NCBI RefSeq assembly: GCF_035987325.1 | Contig: NZ_CP108488.1 | Location: 2,480,001 to 2,544,000 of the forward strand | Reading direction: 5' to 3' | DNA: 64,000 nt | Origin: Streptomyces sp. NBC_01244 | GTDB lineage: Bacteria; Actinomycetota; Actinomycetes; Streptomycetales; Streptomycetaceae | Part shown: in pieces, positions 7,836 to 16,950 of the stretch | Layout of the letters: each line of letters opens with the position of its first letter | Numbering within the stretch: the stretch's first letter is position 1 | The notes under the pieces: model-generated | Databases searched by the model: none | Seen by the model: only the letters and a program-made list of their open reading frames with translations | Told to the model about the DNA's origin: nothing | Made by a program: the position numbers and the translations under genes

Positions 7836-9359
7836 GTGCCCCATTCCATCGACGCGGCCTTCACCGCGCTGCCCTTGCGGGCGCTGGCCGACGCGGCGCT
7901 CGCGCGGGCCCGCGCGCTGGGCGCAGACCATGCCGATTTCCGCCTGGAACGGATCCGCAGCGCCTCCTGGCGGCTGCGTGACACCAAGCCCTCGGGCGGT
8001 TCCGACACCACCGACCTCGGCTACGCGGTCCGCGTGGTGCACGGCGGCAGCTGGGGCTTCGCCTCCGGTGTGGACCTGACCATGGACGCCGCCGCCAAGG
8101 TCGCCTCGCAGGCCGTGGCCATGGCCAAGCTGTCCGCCCAGATCATCAAGGCGGCCGGGTCTGACGAGCGGGTCGAGCTCGCCGACGAGCCCGTGCACGC
8201 CGACAAGACCTGGATCTCCGCCTACGACGTGAACCCCTTCGAGGTGCCGGACACGGAGAAGGCCGCGCTGCTCGCCGACTTCAGCGCGCGCCTCCTGGCG
8301 GCCGACGGGGTGGCCCACGTGGACGCCTCGCTGCTCGCGGTCCACGAGAACAAGTTCTACGCCGACACCGCGGGCACCTCCACCACCCAGCAGCGGGTGC
8401 GCATCCACCCGGAGCTCACCGCCGTCGCCGTGAACGCCGCCACCGGCGAGTTCGACTCGATGCGCACCATCGCCCCGCCGACCGGGCGGGGCTGGGAGTA
8501 CCTGACGGGCACCGGCTGGGACTGGAACGCCGAACTGGAGGCGATCCCCGGGCTGCTCGCCGAGAAGATGCGGGCGCCGAGCGTCGAGGCCGGGCGCTAC
8601 GACCTGGTCGTGGACCCCTCGAACCTGTGGCTCACCATCCACGAGTCCATCGGCCACGCCACCGAGCTGGACCGGGCGCTGGGCTACGAGGCCGCGTACG
8701 CCGGGACCTCCTTCGCCACCTTCGACCAGCTCGGCAAGCTCGCCTACGGCTCCCCGATCATGAACGTGACGGGCGACCGGACGGCCGAGCACGGGCTGGC
8801 CACCATCGGCTACGACGACGAGGGCGTCGAGGCGCAGAGCTGGGACCTGGTCAAGGACGGCACCCTGGCCGGCTACCAGACGGACCGGCGGATCGCGAAG
8901 CTGACCGGCCTCGGCCGCTCCAACGGTTGCGCCTACGCCGACTCCCCCGGGCACGTGCCCGTCCAGCGCATGGCGAACGTCTCGCTCCAGCCGGATCCGG
9001 GCGGGCTCTCCACCGAGGACCTGATCGGCGGGGTGGAACGCGGGATCTACGTGGTCGGCGACCGCTCCTGGTCCATCGACATGCAGCGCTACAACTTCCA
9101 GTTCACCGGGCAGCGCTTCTTCCGCATCGAGAACGGAAAGCTCGCCGGACAGCTCCGCGACGTGGCCTACCAGGCCACGACCACGGAGTTCTGGGGCTCG
9201 ATGGAGAAGGTCGGCGGTCCGCAGACCTACGTCCTGGGCGGCGCCTTCAACTGCGGCAAGGCCCAGCCGGGCCAGGTCGCGGCGGTCTCGCACGGCTGCC
9301 CGTCCGCGCTGTTCCGCGACGTGAACATCTTGAACACCACGCAGGAGGCCGGACGATGA
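7836..9359 (+). CDS. tldD: TldD-family metallopeptidase
   Basis: TldD forms the zinc protease TldD/TldE, which trims modified peptides and helps degrade some toxins. The 507-residue protein contains HESIGH, the HExxxH zinc motif, at about residue 268. The C-terminal part is the conserved PmbA/TldD beta-rich domain. GTG at 7836 is preferred because GGGAGGA lies 5 bases upstream; an in-frame ATG at 7797 has no ribosome site. It overlaps the tldE start as ATGA, so the two subunits are coupled. Confidence 0.93.
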   Translation: MPHSIDAAFTALPLRALADAALARARALGADHADFRLERIRSASWRLRDTKPSGGSDTTDLGYAVRVVHGGSWGFASGVDLTMDAAAKVASQAVAMAKLSAQIIKAAGSDERVELADEPVHADKTWISAYDVNPFEVPDTEKAALLADFSARLLAADGVAHVDASLLAVHENKFYADTAGTSTTQQRVRIHPELTAVAVNAATGEFDSMRTIAPPTGRGWEYLTGTGWDWNAELEAIPGLLAEKMRAPSVEAGRYDLVVDPSNLWLTIHESIGHATELDRALGYEAAYAGTSFATFDQLGKLAYGSPIMNVTGDRTAEHGLATIGYDDEGVEAQSWDLVKDGTLAGYQTDRRIAKLTGLGRSNGCAYADSPGHVPVQRMANVSLQPDPGGLSTEDLIGGVERGIYVVGDRSWSIDMQRYNFQFTGQRFFRIENGKLAGQLRDVAYQATTTEFWGSMEKVGGPQTYVLGGAFNCGKAQPGQVAAVSHGCPSALFRDVNILNTTQEAGR

Positions 9360-10756
9360 CCTCGTCGAGTCGCACCACCAAGCCCCACGAGATCGTCGAG
9401 CGGGCGCTGGAGCTGTCCACTGCGGACGGCTGCGTCGTCATCGCCGACGAGGAGTCGAGCGCGAACCTGCGCTGGGCGGGCAACGCCCTGACCACCAACG
9501 GGGTCACCCGCGGCCGGACCCTCACGGTCATCGCCACCGTCGACGGCAAGGAGGGCACGGCCTCGGGGGTCGTCTCGCGCTCCGCCGTCACGGCCGCGGA
9601 GCTGGAGCCGCTGGTCCGGGCCGCCGAGGCGGCCGCCCGCGGCGCCGGGCCGGCGGAGGACGCGCGGGCGCTGGTCACCGGCACCCCGTCCTCGCCGGAC
9701 TTCGCGGACGCCCCGGCCGAGACCTCCTCGGCGGTGTTCGCGGACTTCGCCCCGGCCCTCGGCGAGGCCTTCGCGCGGGCCCGCGCGGGCGGCCGCGAGC
9801 TGTACGGCTTCGCCAACCACGAGCTGGTGTCCACGTACGTGGGCACCTCTACGGGGCTGCGCCTGCGCCACGACCAGCCCAACGGCACCCTGGAGCTCAA
9901 CGCCAAGTCCCCGGACCGCCAGCGCTCGGCCTGGGCCGGCCGCGCGACCCGGGACTTCAAGGACGTGGACCCGACCGCGCTGGACGCGGAGCTGGCCGTG
10001 CGCCTCGGCTGGGCGGAGCGGAAGATCGACCTTCCGGCCGGGCGGTACGAGACGCTGCTGCCGCCCACGGCGGTGGCCGACCTGCTGATCTACCAGATGT
10101 GGTCGGCGTCGGCCCGGGACGCGGTGGAGGGCCGGACGGTCTTCTCCAAGCCCGGCGGCGGCACCCGGCTCGGCGAGCGGCTCTCCCCGCTGCCACTGGA
10201 CCTGCGCAGCGATCCGAACGCGCCGGGCCTGGAGTCCGCGCCGTTCGTGATCGCGCACAGCTCCGGCGACAGCGCCTCCGTCTTCGACAACGGCCTGCCG
10301 GTGCCGGCGACCGAGTGGATCAAGGACGGAGAGCTGTCCCGGCTGACCACGACCCGGCACACCGCGGAACTGACCGGGCTGCCGGTCTCCCCCTCCTTCG
10401 GAAACCTGATCCTGGAGGCCGGCGGGGAGAAGTCCCTGGAGGAGATGGTGGCTTCCACCCGGCGCGGGCTGCTGCTGACCTGCCTCTGGTACATCCGCGA
10501 GGTGGACCCGGCGACGCTGCTGCTCACCGGGCTGACCCGGGACGGCGTCTACCTGGTGGAGGACGGCCAGGTCGTCGGCGAGGTCAACAACTTCCGGTTC
10601 AACGAGTCCCCCGTGGACCTGCTGTCACGGGCCTCGGAGGCCGGCCGGACCGAGAAGACCCTGCCGCGCGAATGGAACGACTGGTTCACCAGGACCTCGA
10701 TGCCGGCGCTGCGCATCCCGGACTTCAACATGAGCTCGGTCAGCAAGGGCGTCTGA
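9356..10756 (+). CDS. tldE: TldE/PmbA-family subunit
   Basis: This 466-residue PmbA/TldE homologue is the partner of TldD in the heterodimeric metalloprotease. It lacks an HExxxH zinc motif, as expected for the non-catalytic subunit. The ATG overlaps the tldD stop and has GGAGG 8 bases upstream. The C-terminal region has the family's FRFNESPVD segment. No peptide or RiPP precursor gene is evident beside the pair, so this is probably the housekeeping copy. Confidence 0.92.
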   Translation: MTSSSRTTKPHEIVERALELSTADGCVVIADEESSANLRWAGNALTTNGVTRGRTLTVIATVDGKEGTASGVVSRSAVTAAELEPLVRAAEAAARGAGPAEDARALVTGTPSSPDFADAPAETSSAVFADFAPALGEAFARARAGGRELYGFANHELVSTYVGTSTGLRLRHDQPNGTLELNAKSPDRQRSAWAGRATRDFKDVDPTALDAELAVRLGWAERKIDLPAGRYETLLPPTAVADLLIYQMWSASARDAVEGRTVFSKPGGGTRLGERLSPLPLDLRSDPNAPGLESAPFVIAHSSGDSASVFDNGLPVPATEWIKDGELSRLTTTRHTAELTGLPVSPSFGNLILEAGGEKSLEEMVASTRRGLLLTCLWYIREVDPATLLLTGLTRDGVYLVEDGQVVGEVNNFRFNESPVDLLSRASEAGRTEKTLPREWNDWFTRTSMPALRIPDFNMSSVSKGV

Positions 10757-10877
10757 TCAACGGCGTCCGCCCAACGGGATGGATCAACAAAGCGTGAGAG
10801 GTGCGGGGCTTCCCCGCCTAGACTGGCGGGGAATCCCTCAGCTTTCTGTTCCACCTCGTTCAAGGAGACCCAGAACC

Positions 10878-12143
10878 GTGACGGACATCGTCGACGAACT
10901 GAAGTGGCGCGGGCTCTTCGCCCAGTCCACCGACGAAGAAGCGCTGCGCAAGGCGTTCGCGGACGGTCCCGTCACGTTCTATTGCGGCTTCGACCCGACG
11001 GCGGCCTCGCTGCACGTGGGTCACCTGGTGCAGGTCCTCACCGTGCGCCGGCTCCAGCAGGCGGGCAACCGTCCGCTGGCGCTGGTCGGCGGGGCCACGG
11101 GTCAGATCGGCGACCCGCGCCCGACCGCCGAGCGCACCCTGAACGACCCGGAGACCGTCGCGAACTGGGTGACGCGCCTGCGCACCCAGATCGAGCCGTT
11201 CCTGTCCTTCGAGGGCGAGAACGCGGCGGTCATGGTCAACAACCTGGACTGGACGGCGGGCATGTCCGCCATCGAGTTCCTCCGGGACATCGGCAAGCAC
11301 TTCCGCGTGAACAAGATGCTGACGAAGGACTCGGTCGCCAAGCGGCTGGAGTCCGACCAGGGCATCAGTTACACGGAGTTCAGCTACCAGCTGCTCCAGG
11401 GCATGGACTTCCTGGAGCTGTACCGCCGGCACGGCTGCGTGCTCCAGCAGGGCGGGTCCGACCAGTGGGGCAACCTGACGGCCGGTCTCGACCTGATCCA
11501 CCGGGTGGAGCCGGACGCGCACGTCCACGCCATCGCGACCCCGCTGATGGTCAAGGCGGACGGCACCAAGTTCGGCAAGTCCGAGAGCGGCGCCGTCTGG
11601 CTCGACCCGGAGATGACCACCCCGTACGCGTTCTACCAGTTCTGGCTGAACGTGGACGACCGGGACGTCTCCACCTACATGCGCATCCTGTCCTTCCAGA
11701 CCCGTGAGGAGCTGGAAGCGCTGGAGGCGCAGACCGCCGAGCGGCCGCAGGCGCGTGCCGCGCAGCGGGCGCTGGCGGAGGAACTGACCACGCTGGTGCA
11801 CGGCGCGGACCAGTGCGCCGCCGTGATCGCGGCGTCCAAGGCGCTGTTCGGCCAGGGCGAGCTGGCGGACCTGGACGAGGCCACCCTGGCGGCGGCGCTG
11901 TCCGAGCTGCCGCACGCGAAGGTGGCCGAGCCGGGCCTGGTCGTCGACCTGCTGGCGGAGACCGGGCTGGTCGCGAGCAAGTCGGCCGCGCGCCGGACCG
12001 TCAAGGAGGGCGGCGCCTACGTGAACAACGTGAAGGTCGCCTCCGAGGACGCGGTCCCCGCCAAGGAGGACCTGCTGCACGGGCGCTGGCTGGTGCTGCG
12101 CCGCGGCAAGAAGAACCTGGCGGCGGTCGAGGTCACCGGCTAG
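10878..12143 (+). CDS. tyrS: Tyrosyl-tRNA synthetase
   Basis: This class I aminoacyl-tRNA synthetase charges tRNA-Tyr. The 421-residue protein has the HIGH-type motif HVGHL (residues 46-50) and the KMSKS-type motif KFGKS (231-235). An S4-like RNA-binding domain occupies the C-terminus (about residues 355-421). GTG at 10878 follows AAGGAGA at 9 bases. A possible -10 element, TAGACT, lies at 10819-10824. I see no T-box leader. A strong hairpin follows the stop. Confidence 0.96.
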   Translation: MTDIVDELKWRGLFAQSTDEEALRKAFADGPVTFYCGFDPTAASLHVGHLVQVLTVRRLQQAGNRPLALVGGATGQIGDPRPTAERTLNDPETVANWVTRLRTQIEPFLSFEGENAAVMVNNLDWTAGMSAIEFLRDIGKHFRVNKMLTKDSVAKRLESDQGISYTEFSYQLLQGMDFLELYRRHGCVLQQGGSDQWGNLTAGLDLIHRVEPDAHVHAIATPLMVKADGTKFGKSESGAVWLDPEMTTPYAFYQFWLNVDDRDVSTYMRILSFQTREELEALEAQTAERPQARAAQRALAEELTTLVHGADQCAAVIAASKALFGQGELADLDEATLAAALSELPHAKVAEPGLVVDLLAETGLVASKSAARRTVKEGGAYVNNVKVASEDAVPAKEDLLHGRWLVLRRGKKNLAAVEVTG

Positions 12144-12158
12144 TCGCCGCCGCGACAC

Positions 12159-12205
12159 GACGGAGGGGCCGGCCCGGACGTACTGTCCGGGCCGGCCCCT
12201 CCGTC
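12159..12205. terminator. Bidirectional hairpin terminator, tyrS / glsB
   Basis: A perfect 21-bp stem (12159-12179 with 12185-12205) with a 5-base loop lies between convergent genes. Confidence 0.9.
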
Positions 12206-12246
12206 TTGCTCCGCCGCCGCGCCACGCGGCGGGCCCGGAGCTGCCC

Positions 12247-12525
12247 TCAGGTCATCTGCTTCTTGCCGCCGCGCAGCGAGCTGTAGATCAGGTCACCGAG
12301 ACCGACCACCACGACGGCTCCGGCAAGCTGCAGCAAGTGCCGGATCCAGTCGATGCCGCGCGTTTCGTTGACGCCGATCCAGGTGGCCACGGCGTTGCCG
12401 AGGACCGCGCCGATGATGCCGAAGACGGTGGTCAGCCAAAGGGGCTGGTGCTGCTTGCCCGGCAGGATCGCCCGGGCAATCAGTCCCAGTACAAAGCCGA
12501 CGATGATCGCCCACAACCAACCCAT
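12247..12525 (-). CDS. GlsB/YeaQ/YmgE family stress-response membrane protein
   Basis: This 92-residue, three-helix membrane protein starts MGWLWAIIVGFVLGLIARA. It shows the transglycosylase-associated-protein pattern of Gly-rich helices, ARAILPG and a conserved GAVLGN segment. Family members are induced by general stress; the molecular role is unknown. It converges with tyrS and is divergent from the DUF3099 gene. Confidence 0.85.
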   Translation of the reverse strand: MGWLWAIIVGFVLGLIARAILPGKQHQPLWLTTVFGIIGAVLGNAVATWIGVNETRGIDWIRHLLQLAGAVVVVGLGDLIYSSLRGGKKQMT

Positions 12526-12703
12526 GTCGAGCCTCCTCCTGGCGCGTTGTGCGCATGTGGGCCCAGTCTCGACCCGTCCGACCTACTGCGCATTTCGGGC
12601 ACCTCCATTCGGGGGACACCCCCTCTGCCCGTCCGCGGGCACGCGGCGTACCGTGGAGGCGTCCGGGCCGGGGAGTGTCCGGCGATCGATCGGGTGGTGG
12701 GTT

Positions 12704-13036
12704 GTGGAGCGGACGAAGCGGAACGGGTCCGAGGTCTTCCGGATCACGGGGGCGCGGATGAGCCTCGCCGAGGACGTACGGGGACGCCAGCGCCGGTACG
12801 TGATCTCGATGCTGATCCGGACGCTGTCGGTCGTCGCGACGATCGTCCTGTGGAACGTGCAGCGGCCCGTGGCCATCGTGACGCTCGTCGCGGGGGCGCT
12901 GCTGCCGTACATCGCGGTGGTCATCGCGAACGCGGGGCGCGAATCGACGCCCTCCCTGCCGTCCCACTTCGCGCCGGCGCCCGTGCGCCCCGAACTGGGT
13001 GACGGAAACCTCAAGAAAACCTCAGATCAATCGTGA
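12704..13036 (+). CDS. DUF3099 membrane protein
   Basis: This 110-residue protein has the segment EVFRITGARMSLAEDVRGR, which I recognise from the DUF3099 family. Two hydrophobic segments follow (about residues 32-52 and 55-75), then a polar C-terminus. The GTG at 12704 yields the usual N-terminus; an ATG 18 codons later would cut into the conserved part. Function is unknown; the family is widespread in actinobacteria. Confidence 0.75.
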   Translation: MERTKRNGSEVFRITGARMSLAEDVRGRQRRYVISMLIRTLSVVATIVLWNVQRPVAIVTLVAGALLPYIAVVIANAGRESTPSLPSHFAPAPVRPELGDGNLKKTSDQS

Positions 13037-13172
13037 AGTTCCAGTGCACCGCACCGGGTCCTGCGTGACATACTGCCTACGCGCTCCGCATCCCCCGTCG
13101 GAGCGACGGACCGACGCCGGGCAGCTCCCCCCGTGGCTGCTCGGCGTCGCCATTCCGTCTTAGGGTTGAGCC

Positions 13173-13433
13173 GTGACTCCTCTAGACGCACTTCTGAACG
13201 ACGTCCCCGCCGCCGACGCACCCACCTGTTCCGCCAAGGCCTGCCGCCAGGCGGCCGTCTGGGTCCTGGCGTGGAACAACCCGAAGCTGCACACCCCCGA
13301 GCGCCGCAAGACCTGGCTGGCGTGCGAGGAGCACCGCGAGCATCTGTCCCAGTTCCTGGGGGTCCGCGGCTTCCTCAAGGACGTCGTCAAGCTCGACGAG
13401 TGGGAAGCGCCCGAGGGCTCGCAGCGGCCGTAG
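13173..13433 (+). CDS. Conserved small Cys/His protein, unknown function
   Basis: This 86-residue soluble protein has a C-x4-C pair (CSAKAC) near residue 19 and a later C-x2-H-x2-H cluster (CEEHREH) near residue 52. That arrangement suggests a small zinc-binding fold. The GTG start follows AGGGTTGAG. No catalytic motif is visible. It converges on moaA, but I know of no link to molybdopterin synthesis. Confidence 0.7.
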   Translation: MTPLDALLNDVPAADAPTCSAKACRQAAVWVLAWNNPKLHTPERRKTWLACEEHREHLSQFLGVRGFLKDVVKLDEWEAPEGSQRP

Positions 13434-13491
13434 CCACTGCGAGCCCTCGGGGTCGCTCGGAGCCGTCGGTGACGGCGGTTGACGGCTGGGG

Positions 13492-14481
13492 TCAGCCGCC
13501 GATCGCCGACATCGGGCGGTCGGGCTGCAGGAAGCTCGGGTCGTCGAGGCCGGAGCCGGCCTTCTTGCCCCACATCGCCACCTTCCACAGGCGGGCGATC
13601 TCCTCGTCCGGGGCGCCCGAGCGCAGGGCGGCGCGCAGGTCGGACTCCTCGGTGGCGAAGAGGCACGTACGGATCTGGCCGTCGGCCGTGAGGCGCGTAC
13701 GGTCGCAGGCGCCGCAGAACGGGCGGGTGACCGAGGCGATGACGCCGACGGTGGCCGGGCCGCCGTCGACGACCCAGCGCTCGGCCGGGGCGGAGCCGCG
13801 CTCCTCGGACCCTTCTTCGGTGAGCGTGAAGCGGGTGCGCAGGGATTCCAGGATGTCACCGGCGGTGATCATGCCGTCGCGCTTCCAGCCGTGCTGGGCG
13901 TCGAGCGGCATCTGCTCGATGAAGCGGAGTTCGTACTCGTTCTCCACGGCCCAGGCCAGCAGGTCGGGGGCCTCGTCGTCGTTGAGTCCGGGCATCAGCA
14001 CCGCGTTGACCTTGACGGGGGTGAGGCCGGCGTCGCGGGCGGCGGCCATGCCCTCGATGACGTCCTTGTGGCGGTCGCGCCGGGTCAGGGTCTTGAAGAC
14101 CTCGGGCCGCAGCGTGTCCAGGGAAACGTTCACCCGGTCCAGGCCGGCGGCCTTGAGCGCCTGTGCGGTGCGCTTGAGGCCGATGCCGTTGGTGGTCAGC
14201 GACATCTTGGGGCGGGGCTCCAGGGCCGCGCACTGCTCGACGATCCCGACGAGGCCGGGGCGCAGCAGCGGCTCGCCGCCGGTGAAGCGGACTTCCTTGA
14301 TCCCGAGCTGGGTGACCGCGATGCGGATCAGCCGGACGATCTCGTCGTCGCTGAGCAGATCTGATTTGCCGAGCCACTGCAGGCCCTCTTCGGGCATGCA
14401 GTAGGTACAGCGCAGATTGCACCGGTCGGTGAGTGAGACGCGCAGGTCAGTGGCTACGCGGCCGTAGGTGTCGAGAAGCAC
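13492..14481 (-). CDS. moaA: GTP 3',8-cyclase MoaA
   Basis: This radical-SAM enzyme begins molybdenum cofactor synthesis by cyclising GTP. The 329-residue protein has the N-terminal cluster motif CNLRCTYC (C-x3-C-x2-C) near residue 21. The second iron-sulfur cluster motif (CGACDRTRLTADGQIRTC) lies in the C-terminal part, and the protein ends in the essential Gly-Gly. Length and both clusters are complete. No other moa gene is in the window. Confidence 0.96.
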   Translation of the reverse strand: MLLDTYGRVATDLRVSLTDRCNLRCTYCMPEEGLQWLGKSDLLSDDEIVRLIRIAVTQLGIKEVRFTGGEPLLRPGLVGIVEQCAALEPRPKMSLTTNGIGLKRTAQALKAAGLDRVNVSLDTLRPEVFKTLTRRDRHKDVIEGMAAARDAGLTPVKVNAVLMPGLNDDEAPDLLAWAVENEYELRFIEQMPLDAQHGWKRDGMITAGDILESLRTRFTLTEEGSEERGSAPAERWVVDGGPATVGVIASVTRPFCGACDRTRLTADGQIRTCLFATEESDLRAALRSGAPDEEIARLWKVAMWGKKAGSGLDDPSFLQPDRPMSAIGG

Positions 14482-14604
14482 TGTAAGCCCCCTCCCCTGT
14501 CCGGTTTGTAGAGGTTCGCGCCGTGATGGATGAGAGTACGAGCGCTAACAACGAGCCTACGCGACACCCGTGACATGTAGGGGTGCCCGAATGAACGAGA
14601 CGAG

Positions 14605-14642
14605 GCGTGGCCGTGTCGTAGGGAAATACGACACGGCCACGC
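14605..14642. terminator. Hairpin terminator after the acetate symporter
   Basis: Perfect 16-bp arms (14605-14620 and 14627-14642) enclose the hexaloop GGGAAA, just past the leftward symporter stop and upstream of moaA. Confidence 0.85.
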
Positions 14643-14677
14643 TGGGTACTCAGAGGATCTCGCTGAGGCGCAGGGTG

Positions 14678-16333
14678 TCAGTGCGCGCCGGTTCCGGTGA
14701 GCGACCGGACCTCGAGCTCGGCGAACTTCTGCGGGTCGGCCTTCTCCTTGGAGAGGACGGTTCCCAGCCACCCCAGCAGGAAGCCGAGCGGGATGGAGAT
14801 GATGCCGGGGTTCTCCAGGGGGAACCAGTAGAAGTCGGCGCCCTTGAACATCGAGGTGGGCTTGCCCGAGACGACCGGGGAGAAGAGCACCAGGACGACC
14901 GAGGAGACCAGGCCGCCGTAGATGGACCACAGGGCGCCCTGGGTGGTGAAGCGCTTCCAGAAGAGGCTGTAGAGGATCGTCGGCAGGTTGGCGGAGGCGG
15001 CCACCGCGAAGGCCAGCGCGACGAGGCCGGCGACGTTGAGGTCGCGGGCGAGGGCGCCGAGGCCGATGGCCACGGCTCCGATGACCACGGTGGACCAGCG
15101 GGCCGCCCGTACCTCTTCCTTCTCGGTGGCCTTGCCCTTGCGGATCACGTTCACGTAGATGTCGTGCGCGAAGGACGAGGAGGAGGCCAGGGTCAGGCCC
15201 GCGACGACCGCGAGGATCGTGGCGAAGGCCACCGCCGAGATCACGGCGAGCAGGACCGCGCCGCCGGTGGAGCCCGAACCGCCGCCGATCTCCTGGGCGA
15301 GCAGCGGGGCCGCGGTGGTGCCCGCCTTGTTGGAGGCGATGATGTCGGCCCGCTTGAGCAGGGCCGCGGCGCCGAAGCCGAGGACGATCGTCATCAGGTA
15401 GAAGGCGCCGATGATGCCGATGGCCCAGTTCACGGACTTTCGGGCGGCCTTGGCCGTCGGGACCGTGTAGAAGCGGATCAGGATGTGCGGCAGGCCTGCG
15501 GTGCCCAGCACCAGGGCGAGGCCCAGCGAGAGGAAGTCCAGCTTCGAGAGCGAGTCCTTGCCGTACTTCAGGCCCGGCTCCAGGAACTTCACTCCCTGAC
15601 CGCTGTTGTCGGCGGCCTGGCCCAGCAGGTCCGAGACGTTGAAGTTGAACTTGAGCAACACCAGGAAGGTGATCAGCAGCGTGCCCGCGATCAGCAGCAC
15701 GGCCTTGATCATCTGCACCCAGGTGGTGCCCTTCATCCCGCCGATGGTGACGTAGAGGATCATCAGGACGCCGACCAGCGAGACGATCACGACCTTGCCG
15801 AGGTCGCTGGTGATGCCGAGGAGCAGCGAGACGAGCACGCCGGCGCCGGCCATCTGGGCGAGCAGGTAGAAGATCGAGACCACGATGGTGGAGGTGCCGG
15901 CGGCGGTCCGTACGGGGCGCTGGCGCATCCGGTACGCGAGCACGTCGCCCATCGTGTAGCGGCCGGAGTTGCGCAGCGGCTCGGCGACCAGGAGCAGGGC
16001 CACCAGCCAGGCGACGAGGAAGCCGATCGAGTAGAGGAAGCCGTCGTAGCCGAAGAGCGCGATGGCCCCGGCGATGCCGAGGAAGGACGCGGCGGACATG
16101 TAGTCGCCGGAGATGGCCAGGCCGTTCTGGAATCCGGTGAACTGGCGGCCGCCCGCGTAGAAGTCGGCGGCGTCCTTGGTCTGGCGTCCGGCCCAGATCG
16201 TGATGGCCAGGGTGGCGACGACGAACAGCCCGAACAGGGTGATGATCAGCGGGCGGTGCTCGGAGGCACCGGCGGCGGTGGTCGTACCCGCCGTGGCCGC
16301 CCCGGCGACCGCCACGTACAGCGGGGCGCTCAT
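14678..16333 (-). CDS. Cation/acetate symporter, ActP/MctC-like (SSS family)
   Basis: This 551-residue sodium:solute symporter has about 13 membrane helices. The family-typical GGRQFTGFQNGLAISGDYMS segment lies near residue 60 and GRYTMGDVLAYR near residue 125. Close relatives import acetate and other short monocarboxylates using sodium or protons. It overlaps the DUF485 gene (ATGA), the standard yjcH-actP pairing, which supports acetate uptake. The exact substrate range is inferred. Confidence 0.9.
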   Translation of the reverse strand: MSAPLYVAVAGAATAGTTTAAGASEHRPLIITLFGLFVVATLAITIWAGRQTKDAADFYAGGRQFTGFQNGLAISGDYMSAASFLGIAGAIALFGYDGFLYSIGFLVAWLVALLLVAEPLRNSGRYTMGDVLAYRMRQRPVRTAAGTSTIVVSIFYLLAQMAGAGVLVSLLLGITSDLGKVVIVSLVGVLMILYVTIGGMKGTTWVQMIKAVLLIAGTLLITFLVLLKFNFNVSDLLGQAADNSGQGVKFLEPGLKYGKDSLSKLDFLSLGLALVLGTAGLPHILIRFYTVPTAKAARKSVNWAIGIIGAFYLMTIVLGFGAAALLKRADIIASNKAGTTAAPLLAQEIGGGSGSTGGAVLLAVISAVAFATILAVVAGLTLASSSSFAHDIYVNVIRKGKATEKEEVRAARWSTVVIGAVAIGLGALARDLNVAGLVALAFAVAASANLPTILYSLFWKRFTTQGALWSIYGGLVSSVVLVLFSPVVSGKPTSMFKGADFYWFPLENPGIISIPLGFLLGWLGTVLSKEKADPQKFAELEVRSLTGTGAH

Positions 16334-16695
16334 TCGCCCGCCTCCATCCTTGCCTTGATGGCCGAGGCCTTGGGGTCGAGCTGGGACGCCGCGTGGCGCG
16401 AGTACAGCCAGGCGATGAGGAAGGTCGTCGCGAACTGGCCGAGGCCCAGGACGAGGGCCACGTTGATGTTGCCGAAGAGCTTCGTCCCCATGAAGTCGCC
16501 CGCGTAGTTGGAGAGCAGGACGTAGAGCAGGTACCAGGCGATGAACGCCACGGTGAGCGGGAAGGCGAAGGAGCGGTGGGCGCGGCGCAGTCCGGCGAAC
16601 TCCTCGCTCTGCTGGACGCGTACGAACTCCTGGGGCCCGGGGCTCGCCGGCGGCGTTCCCGTGCTGCCCGGGGGCGGCGCTGTTTCGGCTGTCAC
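16330..16695 (-). CDS. DUF485 membrane protein, symporter partner
   Basis: This 121-residue protein has a Pro/Thr-rich head and two hydrophobic helices (about residues 48-72 and 85-107). It is of the DUF485/YjcH type that precedes acetate symporters. GTG at 16695 has AAGGAGAG upstream at about 6 bases; longer in-frame forms lack a ribosome site. It is the promoter-proximal gene of the pair and may help assemble or regulate the symporter. Confidence 0.85.
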   Translation of the reverse strand: MTAETAPPPGSTGTPPASPGPQEFVRVQQSEEFAGLRRAHRSFAFPLTVAFIAWYLLYVLLSNYAGDFMGTKLFGNINVALVLGLGQFATTFLIAWLYSRHAASQLDPKASAIKARMEAGE

Positions 16696-16950
16696 GGGGG
16701 ACTCTCCTTGTGACGCGGGTGCGGTGGGGATGACGGACAAAACAACCTCCGTGGGGGGACGGTGGTGCCGATCCCCCCTGTCAACGGCACGTCCGGCGCG
16801 TCGGGGTGGTTCAACACCTGTTTGTTTCTTTGGGAACTGATTCCTCGAACTAATGGCGCAGAGGGGAACAGAAACGCTAAGTTCGCCTGTCATGAACCCG
16901 TCCGTCGCGACCGCGCCCGGACGGCTTTTCAAAGATGATCTGGAGAACCC

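Noticed and set aside
10757..10877. T-box leader upstream of tyrS
   Set aside because: Only about 120 bases, with no T-box sequence or specifier stem recognised.
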